Shown: positions 55,490-64,000 of the stretch, piece by piece | Numbering within the stretch: position 1 is the first letter of the stretch | How the letters are laid out: the number at the start of each line of letters is the position of its first letter | Source of the DNA: Poa pratensis | Lineage: Eukaryota > Streptophyta > Magnoliopsida > Poales > Poaceae | Reading direction: 5' to 3' | Assembly (NCBI GenBank): GCA_947311845.1 | Contig: CAMZMU010000117.1 | Span: forward strand, 76,613,232-76,677,231 | DNA length: 64,000 bases | Translations under genes and position numbers: made by a program | Notes under the pieces: generated by a model | What the model was told of the DNA's origin: nothing | Database searches by the model: none | The model's input: only the letters and a program-made list of their open reading frames with translations

Positions 55490-56898
55490 GAGCAACCTCC
55501 ACCGGCACCACCAAAAATTAGTTCAGCACCACCAAAACGGACACAATTTGGGAGGTGTTGGACACTTGTCCGGCTATTTTCAGGTCGCCTCTCGCATCGG
55601 CACCCCCCAAAAGCAAAAAACTCAAATTTGACCAACTACAACTAGTCTAGACGCCGGGAGCAGGGTCAGCGTCGTCCTTCTCCATCGCCGCGTGAGAGGG
55701 TCATTGCGGTCGGCAACATGCGCCAGCCAGCGCCTCTCTCACCTGCCGCGCACCATCATGGCGTGCTCCAACGATGCTGCTATGCGCGCGCGCAACCAGA
55801 CGCCTTTGCTAGCGGCCCGCGCTCTCCACAGCGCGGAGATGCTGCCTCTCCTACCCCGCCTGGGGCTTCCTCTCCTTCTCCGTCGCTGCTGCCTCCTCCC
55901 TCGCCATCGCCTCAGCCATCAGGCACCTCCTCTTGTGGGTAGGAACCCGAACTCCGCCATCTCCTGCACCTCAGTCTCCCGGCGCGCTATCTCCAACGCC
56001 CGTGCTTCGTCGGCCCGCTGGAAAGTTTCTTCCACTAGGCGACGGTGAGCGTCCTTCACATCGAAGCGGCAAGCCTCGCGGGCCATGCATTCTGCCCGGA
56101 TGGCGTTCAGCTCGTCGTGTGTCGCCGGCGGCGATGAAGGAGCGAGCATGCTCCTTGTTCTCCGCGGACTCGAGCGACCGCTGCATCGCGAGTACCTCAG
56201 CTGCGGTGCCCGCACAGACAAACATGGCATACGCCCGATGGTAAATCTCTGTTCTGGCTGCGCCTCTGGCTCCGGTTACGGCTATGGCTCCAGCTCCAGC
56301 TCCAGCGCGTCCTCCACATCCTCCTGGCTATACTCGTCGCTGTCGGACAGCGGAGGGTTTGCTCCTTCCACCGGGAAGCGACGACGCGGCCTGGGTGAGG
56401 GTGGCCCAGGAGGCTAGGCGTCGTGGCATGCTGTCGACGGCAACGTGGGGGCTGTGTTTGTCTACGGCGAGAGGGGAGAGCACGACGAGAAGCGGCCGCA
56501 CGACAAGGCTTCTTATAGCCAGCTGTTTGCGGGAAAGCAAGGCGGGAAGCGGCGGGAAACGGTGACGCGCGCGGGAACCGACGGGTGGGTGTTGAGGCGA
56601 CGTGTCGGTTCAATGTCTGCAACGAGTCTCCGCCGTGTTGGCCTGGCAGCACCACTGGGAAGGGTGCTCCGCCATTAAACCGGCGGAATAACCGGTGTGT
56701 GGATGACACGTGGATCCACCTGTCTGTGAGCCAAGGTGGACACTGTCCGGCACTCCTGAGCAGACCCCAAGTTTGGAATCCCTCTCGAGGTGCCGCGGTT
56801 AATGCCAGGCTAGACACTTAGTGGGGCCGGTGCGGCACATTTTGGTGTCGGGCAGCGGATTGAATCTTTGGCTATTTTTGGGGGCAGGTGGAGATGCT
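55490..56898. mobile_element. Harbinger-like element in SCPL intron 3
   Basis: Left end GAGCAACCTCCACCGGCACC and right end (inverted) AGCATCTCCACCTGCCCCC form a degenerate terminal inverted repeat; TAA precedes the left end. GC-rich interior with overlapping frames, one of them (56230-55919, minus) rich in Arg/Glu/Ala helix, but no transposase signature. It accounts for most of the 1.7-kb intron between exons 3 and 4. Confidence 0.55.
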
Positions 56899-57751
56899 TT
56901 GAGTCCACTTTCATGGGCACACAATTTGGCCGTTTCTCCGTCAGACAAGCTGGTAGCTGAGCTGTGTGAACCAACTTGAGGATAGCTTACTTTCAGAATA
57001 TTAGGCCGCAGCAGCCCAATTTCAGAATATTACAGCAGAAATCTTGCCGTGGTAAGAGAATAAATTAGCATTGGACACTTTCCTTTGCGTACCTTGGTGA
57101 GAAACATTTTGAGCTGCAGCGAAGAAGAGACATCTCCAACGTCATAGCCTTTTGTGTTCCGGGAGAAGGAAAACCCGGCGCCGACAGGCGAGTCGACGAA
57201 CAGCACACTCGCAACCTTGGTCCATGAGTAGGGATGGTACCGCAGGCGTGGCACGGTCCCATTCTGATCGTAGGGCTCTATGACGAATTTCAACGGGCCT
57301 GCATAAGCAGTTGCGTTACTGAATACTAAACCCGACAGAGAGAAGCAGAGGTTCTTCGCGGCATCAAGGACCTAGCTCGTCTGATCGGACATGGAACTGC
57401 TGACCTTACCTATCTCGAAGAAGAGCGCGCTGACCACGGTGCAGCGGTCGCCGCCGGTGAGCCAGAGGACGATGGGGTCGCGCCGCGGGTCACCCTCCGA
57501 CTCGATGAAATAGTAGAATAGCTCTGGGCCGTTCTCTTCGTCCACGGTCACGTACCTGCCAAGGGCAGCAAGGAGCTGGTAATCAAACGTGCTTGCGATC
57601 GATGTATCCAAGAACAGACGAACCTGCGATGGTTCAGAAACAGTGCGTGCGCACCCTGTCTCAAGGCGGAAAGGGAGGGCGCCGTCGAAGCCTGGAAGGC
57701 TGGTGACCAGCGTCGGAGCCGCCTCCGTCGTGGAGAGGAAAGGAGAGAGAG

Positions 57752-57931
57752 CGGGGAAGAAGCAGAGTAGGAAGAAGATGAGACGCAGGGGCGCCCGAGA
57801 TAGTTGTGGCTCCATGCTATGCCGATGAAATCTCCCCTTCCCGGGGAAGAAGCAGAGTAGGAAGAAGATGAGACGCAGGGGCGCCCGAGATAGTTGTGGC
57901 TCCATGCTATGCCGATGAAATCTCCCCTTCC
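57752..57931 (-). repeat. In-frame 90-bp tandem duplication in SCPL exon 1
   Basis: 57752-57841 and 57842-57931 are identical or nearly so. Each copy contains the start codon (ATG at 57905 and 57815 on the minus strand) and the signal-peptide core LIFFLLCFFP. Since 90 is a multiple of three, the upstream ATG reads through both copies. Confidence 0.95.
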
Positions 57932-58202
57932 CCTGTTCGGACTTAACTTCATCGGTTCCTCGACCCAACCATTAACGCCTGATTTGCATCACACAGACCA
58001 GATTTAGATCAGTTAAAAGATGTCAGGCGCAGTGGTGTCAGTTCACATGTCTATTTTAGCTTCTCGTACGTGCAGCAGGTGCATTCATCTCGACGTACTA
58101 AAAAAAATAGGACCTCACCCGCATCGGTCTTTTTCCGATGTTCTCCGTTCCCACGTGGGGAGCGACGCAGACGAGTGCAGCTGTATTGTATGGCTCCAGT
58201 TA
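57932..58202 (-). promoter_or_regulatory. Upstream region of the SCPL gene
   Basis: About 270 bases between the first exon and a Harbinger-type element. No convincing TATA box was found. The insertion at 58203 has displaced more distal promoter sequence. Confidence 0.35.
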
Positions 58203-59993
58203 GAGCATCTCCAGTCACGGCGTCTAAATGGCCGCCCAAATGCCGTCTGGACGTGCCATTTGGTCGCCGTCCGGACAACCTGCGCCATTTGGCGTTCTCT
58301 ATTCCCACTCGAAAAAATTTAAATTTAAACTTCGGCGGATTTCATTCAAATTTTAGGAAAAATTACAGAGATTTGAACGAAATTTTAAAAAACTTAAAAC
58401 TAAACCTAATCTAATGGCGCCCGTGGCGGCGCCTGAAGGCGGCGTAGGGGTGCTCGCCGCCGTCCTCCTCCTCCTTCACGCCGCCGCTGCTCCCTGCGCC
58501 GCCGCTGCTCCACGCGCCGCCGGTCCACGCGTCGCCGTCGTCCTCCTCCTTGACGCGGCTCGGTCCTGGGCCGTCGTCGAAGAAGGGCGCGCCCTTCTCC
58601 TTGGCGGCCTCGCGCGCCGACCAGGCGCAGGCCGTGGGGCCGTCGAGCGGCGGCACGTCGTCCATCGACGCGGCCTCGACGGCCGCCGCAATGGCGGCGT
58701 CGTCCGTCCCCGCCTGCGCCGCTATGAGCTCCGCCATGAACGGCGAGAGCTCCGGCTCCACCTTCACCTTCATCTGCTCCGGCTTCGGCGTTAGCAGAGA
58801 GGAGGCGCGGGAGCGAGATGAGGACGAGCGCGAGGACGACGCCCGCGACGAGGACGCCGTGGAGCGCGACGAGGACGGCGTCGCGCGCGGCGCCCACTGG
58901 TTGGCCGGAGGTGGGCGGCGGTGGTGCCCAGGCGGCCGGAGCAGGGGCGGGCGCCGCCGTCAGGAGCGAGCCGCCGTTCGCGATGTGGTTCATCACGAAC
59001 TGGAGCGTGCGCCCGGGCACGCTCCAGAACGCCTCGCGCCCGGCGACGTTCTTGTCCGTCGGCGCCGGGCCGGGGCCGTCCCAGCGGTTGAAGTCCTCCT
59101 CGTAGGCGCGCTGGAACACCGCCTCGTACCGGCCATGGTTGGCCGGATTCCGCGGATCCCAGCGCGGGTCCTGACGCTGCTCCGGCGTCAGGTCACGCCA
59201 GTGGTGCGTGTTAACCGCGGCGGCGAAGCCGCGGTTCGCCCGCGTCAGGGGCTTCGTCACCGGCATCGCCGCCGCGGTTCGCCCGCGTCAGGGGCTTCGT
59301 CACCGGCATCGCCGCCGCGGTTCGCCCGCGTCAGGGGCTTCGTCACCGGCACGCCGTTGACGCCGATGACGAACCCGTGGCCAACGCGCATATCCGGCGG
59401 CACCGGATAGCCGTTGTCGCGCAGCGCCTCCGTCTGCTCCTTGAGCAGGGTGCGCGGCGCGAAGCCGTTGGCCGCGGCGCCGCCGGTGCGCCTCCAGTTG
59501 CCGGCCTGGAGAAGGAGAGCGGCGGCGGTTTTCGAGTGGAGAAGGAGCGGCGAGGTGAGGGAGAGAGAACGGCGAGGCCGGCGCGCGCCTTTTATGGCGG
59601 CCGGAGAGCGGTGGCATTAACGCCGCTCGCCTCGAAAAGGCGCGCCGCATTCACTCCGGCGAGCAGAGCACGCGACGGCTCACTGGCCGCCCGCCGGCCG
59701 TGAAAACGAGGCGTCGCCACGCGGCACGCGCCTTTGACGACGCCTTTGACCACGGCCGGGCGTGGCCATGTCACTGCCAGGCGTGGCCCGCGCGTCGGAG
59801 GCGTGCGTTTCCTTCCGTCCGGGGCCGCCCCAAGCCTCCCCAAGTTGAGGGCGTGGGCTGGGCATGCCGGACACAAAACTGTGCCGCGGCGGACCGAATT
59901 CGCGTTTGGGCGCCGCGAGTGGGCGCGATTTTGTGTCCGGCACGCCCCAAACGGCTTTGGGCAGCCGTTTGGGCGCCCTGACTGGAGATGCTC
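58203..59993. mobile_element. PIF/Harbinger-type element with TTA target duplication
   Basis: Terminal inverted repeats start GAGCATCTCCAGTCA on both ends. TTA flanks both sides (58200-58202 and 59994-59996), the Harbinger TSD. The 1.8-kb interior is very GC-rich. A minus-strand frame (59266-58406) begins MPVTKPLTRANRGFAAAV and contains a Trp-rich segment (HHWRDLTPEQRQDPRWDPRN) before degenerating; no DDE transposase is present. A 43-bp repeat lies at 59231-59357. Probably non-autonomous. Confidence 0.85.
59229..59357. repeat. 43-bp minisatellite, three units
   Basis: Units beginning GCGGTTCGCCCGCGTCAGGG occur at 59231, 59274 and 59317 inside the Harbinger-type element. 43 is not a multiple of three, so each unit shifts the reading frame. 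Confidence 0.92.
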
Positions 59994-60058
59994 TTACAGA
60001 CACGAACCAATACTCAAACCCACGCAAGCGAGTCACATCCGAAGCAACACTACGCGCC

Positions 60059-60960
60059 TTTTTTTAGATGGAAGACACATCAGTGCCCGGCTCCAAATTA
60101 ATGAAACCCAAACGGCAAGTTTTAGATACAGCGGGTGCTGCTTATCATCTTACAAATATCACAAACAACAAACACAAAACATGGAGAAAATGAAAGCACA
60201 GCTTGGAAACGACGATGCCCTTCTCGTGAAGCCACACAAGAATAGACAATGTAGGATCCAAGGGTTCGTCGGTTGCCTTGTGGAAAAACCAACACAATCT
60301 GCACCACAAGCAACGCCGAAGAGGGATTCCTACCCTCTCGTCCTGCCTCGAAGGACGTCGCACCGCCGGGCGCGGAATGCGCTCACCGTGAGCAATGGAG
60401 GGAGCAGACCACAAGGCCAGCGGCTACAGAAGGCAGACCTACCTCGTCAAAACCGACAAACCACCGTGGCTGAACTGCCAAAGATCGAAGAAGACGAACC
60501 GAGCAACGCAAGCTAAGGCAGCGATCAGTGAAGAAAAAGGAGCAGCAGCTCCTAGATGCAGAGACGCGGAAGACGAGCCAGGGATAACCGGCAACAAAGA
60601 AGAGCCCATGCACTCCATACCTTCTGGCACAAGTCTATCATGGATAAGTAGAAACCCTTTGCCCTCCCGTCAAGGATCGAGGGCGCCGACCCGCCGGAGC
60701 ACCTTAGCGCGGAAAGGTGTAGAGAGCACACCTAAATGAAGATGACCACGAACCTTCTAACCTTGCCGACGACGAAACCACATAGACCACACCATCACTA
60801 GCCGCTAACCATCATTGGTGCCAATCAACCGGGGTCCCATCGCTCCCCACACTGCATTTCCAAGAAGGGAGGGACGCCCATGGCGTCGCCGCCCAGTTCG
60901 AGAGGATTTTAGGTTTTGACCTGGGAATAGGGGGTCGGGGTAGGGAAGAAGGGACCAATG
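60059..60960 (-). mobile_element. LINE-like 3' region, minus strand
   Basis: On the minus strand the sequence ends CATTAATTTGGAGCCGGGC...CCATCT followed by seven A (T tract 60059-60065), a LINE-type 3' terminus. The preceding 900 bases are GC-balanced with no conserved protein. TSD and 5' limit were not found. Confidence 0.5.
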
Positions 60961-61272
60961 TAAAGATCCCCACTAGTGTATATGAAACACATGAAAACTC
61001 TGTATAAATGTAAGGTGATATTATGACGCACAAGTGTGTATAAGAGATAGTAATGTGCCCCCTCTCTCTTTATTCTCACTTTTTGTATCCTCCATAGCTC
61101 TTTTCTCTTTCCATTTTTCCTTTTCTCTATTTTTATTTACTTATGGTGACCTCCATGGCACTTTATTATTCCTCAGAGTAGGGACAACACTCTAGAAACA
61201 TCACACTTTTATTTACTCATAACTCAACTGAAATCATTAACATGATGAATACAAATGAATGCCTTTGACAGG
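60961..61272. other. Intergenic stretch, nothing recognised
   Basis: AT-rich with a CT-rich patch at 61060-61130. No coding or repeat signal. Confidence 0.4.
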
Positions 61273-61277
61273 ATGTG

Positions 61278-62144
61278 TGATGACCCACAAGTGTAGGGGA
61301 TCTATCGTAGTCATTTTGATAAGTAAGAGTGACAAACACAACGAGTAGCAGAAACTGTTGACAAGTGGATTTTAGCAAGATTTCACTGTAAATTCAAAAA
61401 AAAATTATAGGTGGTTTTATAGCAAAGAGGAATTTAATAACAAATAAATAAATCAAAAAATTAAGCATGCAGCAAGTGGTCCATTCCTTATTTGAGGAAA
61501 GGACAAGCCGGTTGTGAGACTTGTGATGGCTAAAACGTGTCCGAGGACGCAAGTAATGAGCCAAGCTAAAACAACGGGACGACGTGGAGATGAAGGTGGA
61601 GATGGTGGTGTTGATGGAGATGATGATCCCGTTGATGCCCCGCGTGATGTCGATGTCGACGGCAATGATTTCCCCCTCCCGAAGGGTAGTTTCCCAGGCA
61701 GAAATCGGCCTTCTGCAGAGCTCTAGGTGCCTGTCTCATTTCCGCCCCAAGACGGCGGCTGAAGTCGCCCCCGATGTTTTTAGGTCAAAAAAAAGATAAA
61801 CGCGAAGGTGCATCAGGAGGAGAGCATCCAGGTGGCGGCACGGTGGCTCCATCGGCAATGCACGCCACCACGTTGTTGCCCCCTGGGCTCATCTTCTGGC
61901 TCTAGGGCTCTTCTGGTCCATCATAATTTTGTGAATTTTCTCGTCATTTTTGGAGCTCTGAAAATTGGCGCTCACCTTGGGTGTTTCTCCTCCTATTTCC
62001 AGACTTCTGGTACCTTTGCCACCTCTTAATTGTAAATCATGCAAAATAAGACAAAACAACATTGCAATTGAACTCTAATATGAAATATATCGATAATTAT
62101 AAGCAAATTATAGTGGAAATTTGGGATGCAAAATAGACGCATCA
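61278..62144. mobile_element. Solo LTR (867 bp) with perfect TSD
   Basis: Starts TGATGACCCACAAGTGTAGG and ends AATAGACGCATCA. ATGTG occurs immediately before (61273-61277) and after (62145-62149), a 5-bp TSD. The beginning resembles an LTR phrase common in wheat sequence (recalled). No internal region is present, so it is the product of recombination between two LTRs. Orientation is uncertain because neither polypurine tract nor primer site remains. Confidence 0.82.
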
Positions 62145-62179
62145 ATGTGCAATGACCATGCGTAACATGTAAGTTTCTG

Positions 62180-64000
62180 TTTTTAGAAATGGGGAGTCCC
62201 GGCCTCTGCATCATGATGATGCACACAGCCTTTATATTAATTGAAAAGTAGCAAAAGAGTATTAAGTAGCTTATTACAACTCAAGGATCACTCAATGTGG
62301 CCACATGAACCAACCACAGAAAAAAAAGCTAATAGAAGACTACACATCTTGGAGCCTTCTAGTGTGTTGCCACCCATGCTGGCAGCAAATAGCTCGGACC
62401 ACCGCCATAAGACGGGTACAACCAGTATCCATAAGATCTCGCTACTCGGATGGAAGGAGATAGGACCACATATGGATCCAGTACGTGGCGCGGTGAACAA
62501 CCTGCAAAAATGAGTACCTCCAAGTTTGTTAAACACAACATCATTTCTACAGTTCCAAACAGCCCAGAAAAAAGCACAAACACCAATGCGAATACGTGCT
62601 TTAGTTTTCTTATCTACTCCGTCTAGCCAATGTCCAAACATGTTTGCTACACTAGTAGGTGGAGAGATATTAAAAGTGAAGTGAATGAGGCGCCAAAGGT
62701 TTCTAACAAAAGGGCAGTGTATGAAAAGATGCTCCACTGTTTCATCCGCAGTGCAAAACGCACATTTCTTACAACCGATCCAATTTCTTTTAATCACATT
62801 ATCTTTAGTAAGGATGACTTTCCTGTGCAAAAACCACATGAACACCTTTATTTTAAGGGGAACCTTTAATTTCCATAGGTATTTCTGGAGGAACGGAGTA
62901 TGACCATGCAAATAGTCTGCATACATAGATTTAACAGTGAACTGACCAGTCGTAGTTAAGTTTCATTTGAACTTGTCCGCCTCATTGGAAAGTGAGATAC
63001 TAATTAGCCTCTGAACAAGTTTCTTCCATGAGTCCCAATTTCTTCCGGTCAATGTTCTTCTAAACTCAATGTTTAGGGGATTATGACTTAACACTGCGGA
63101 CACTAAAACATTTTTATGATGCACAATGTTAAACAAGGACGGATACTGATCAGCCAAAGATTTATCCCCAAGCCAAACATCCTCCCAAAACGGGTATGGA
63201 GGCCATCGCCAACCACAAACTGTCCCCGTTGAAAAAAACTCTTGTTTGACAGACATAATCCCTTTCCAAAAAGGGGAATCAGTGGGTTTAGGTTCAGTTT
63301 GGGCAAGTGTTTTTCCTTGGAGGTATTTATTAGATAACAACTCCTGCCAAACACCCTCTTCCCTTAGTATCTTAAAAAGCCATTTGCTTAATAAACATTT
63401 GTTTTTGATATCTAAAACCTGAATACCCAAACAACCTTGATCCTTAGGCCGACAAACTATATTCCATTTTGCTAACCTATATTTCTTCTTAACACTATCG
63501 CTCTGCCAAAAAAACCTTGAACGAAAGTAGTCAAGCCTCTTTCTTACCCCAACAGGAATTAAGAAAAAAGAGAGGAGGAACATAGGTAGACTAGTAAGAA
63601 CCGAATTGATCAACACCAATCGGTCTCCGTTGGACAACATCTTGCCCGCCCAACAACCAAGCTTTTTTTCAAATCTATCTTCAATCACTTTCCATTCCTT
63701 ATTAAGAAGTTTGCGGTAATGTATCGAAATACCCAAGTATTTGAAAGGCAATGTGCCTACCTCACAACCAAAAATACTCCGATATTCATTTTGCACATCC
63801 TTGGCCGAACCAAAGCAATACAATTCGCTCTTGTGAAAATTAATCTTGAGCCCAGATAGTTGCTCAAACATTGATAGGATTAATTTCATATTAACCGCCT
63901 TCTCTAAGTCGTGCTCAAGAAAAAGAATCGTGTCGTCAGCATATTGTAAGATCGAGACTCCTCCATCAACAAGATCCGGAATGAGCGACCCTACCTGACC
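62180..64000 (-). mobile_element. L1-type LINE, 3' half, minus strand, cut by window edge
   Basis: The 3' end lies at 62180 (T tract 62180-62184), with the GATGCAGAGGCCGGG 3'-UTR signature at about 62198-62212. The coding part runs toward the right edge. It is the same LINE group as the element at 10692-31306. Confidence 0.85.
62288..64000 (-). pseudogene. LINE ORF2, C-terminal half (reverse transcriptase, zf-RVT)
   Basis: From the window edge the minus strand reads the catalytic block QYADDTILFLEHDLEKA (YADD about 63932-63943), LSGLKINFHKSE, the thumb region RLVLINSVLTSLP and SRFFWQSDSVKKKYRLAKW. The frame stops at 62963. The zf-RVT domain (WKLKVPLKIKVFMWFLHRK, CAFCTADETVEHLFIHCPF) follows in another frame at 62926-62288, with the tail FFWAVWNCRNDVVFN. 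At least one frameshift near 62940 makes this copy defective. The endonuclease and ORF1 would lie beyond 64000. Confidence 0.85.

Larger units (their letters stand above)
54008..57905 (-). pseudogene. Serine carboxypeptidase-like (SCPL) gene, 3'-truncated
   Basis: Eight exons can be traced on the minus strand: 57905-57655, 57555-57410, 57298-57093, 55388-55286, 54990-54953, 54671-54570, 54443-54360 and 54160-54008. Introns have GT...AG ends and matching phases, and the sum is 1083 bases (361 codons) with no stop. A signal peptide leads to LPGFDGALPFRLETGYV, FYYFIESEGDP, WLTGGDRC, LFVDSPVGAGFSFSR, the nucleophile block GGDSYAGKLVPF (exon 4), GYLVGNPVTGE and EHCQ. The family (clan SC peptidase S10) includes secreted or vacuolar peptidases and glucose-ester acyltransferases. 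Normal length is about 450-500 residues. The exons with catalytic Asp and His are missing after 54008, replaced by gypsy gag DNA, so activity is not expected. All remaining exons are intact, so truncation is probably recent. Confidence 0.88.

Noticed and set aside
1..64000. tRNA or rRNA genes
   Set aside because: No cloverleaf-type A/B boxes or rRNA signatures were recognised; the only tRNA-like matches are primer-binding sites of LTR elements.

Overview
This is nuclear DNA from a repeat-rich grass genome. The evidence is spliced plant genes, nested LTR retrotransposons with 5-bp target-site duplications (TSDs), L1-type LINEs with DUF4283-like ORF1 proteins, CACTA, hAT and Harbinger DNA transposons, and Athila-lineage LTRs of the type common in Triticeae and their relatives. 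The species cannot be fixed from sequence alone; a pooid grass (wheat, barley or oat group) is the best guess. Most of the window is transposable element, and three host loci can be recognised.

Left part (1-10,691). An inverted LTR piece (1-752) abuts the non-coding 3' end and 2.2-kb 3' LTR of a Ty1/copia-like element (753-4570). A gene island follows with two tandem DUF538 genes (5753-6202 and 10068-10505). Their promoters and 3' UTRs are also related. A 5'-truncated LINE with a perfect 9-bp TSD lies between them.

Middle (10,692-31,306). An almost full-length L1-type LINE was split by a 13.2-kb Ty3/gypsy Tat-lineage element (12638-25824; TSD GAAGC; the two 473-bp LTRs differ at 6 sites). 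That element encodes only gag and protease, plus what looks like an antisense ORF. It was itself invaded, in inverted orientation, by a related gag-PR-RT-RNase H element (about 17665-23458), which has lost its integrase and 3' LTR.

Right-middle (31,307-53,990). A Ty1/copia element on the minus strand had its LTR split by a gag-PR-only Athila-lineage element, called A here (33742-48780; TSD GCCTT). A's 3' LTR was in turn split by a second Athila-lineage element, B (40803-47597; TSD GACTT). The copia reverse transcriptase ends abruptly at a CACTA-transposon terminus. Beyond it lie another LTR piece, a pair of 153-bp direct repeats, a LINE tail and a gypsy gag fragment.

Right part (53,990-64,000). 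A serine carboxypeptidase-like (SCPL) gene on the minus strand keeps eight exons that join into one 361-codon reading frame. It is cut off after exon 8, so the last two members of its catalytic triad are missing. Exon 1 carries an in-frame 90-bp duplication of the signal peptide. Introns and promoter contain a hAT MITE and Harbinger-like elements. The window closes with a LINE tail, an 867-bp solo LTR with perfect TSD, and the 3' half of another LINE running off the edge.

The elements interact as a layered nest. Four perfect TSD pairs give the order of events, and two unrelated gypsy lineages independently show gag-PR-only structures that would need polymerase supplied by autonomous relatives.
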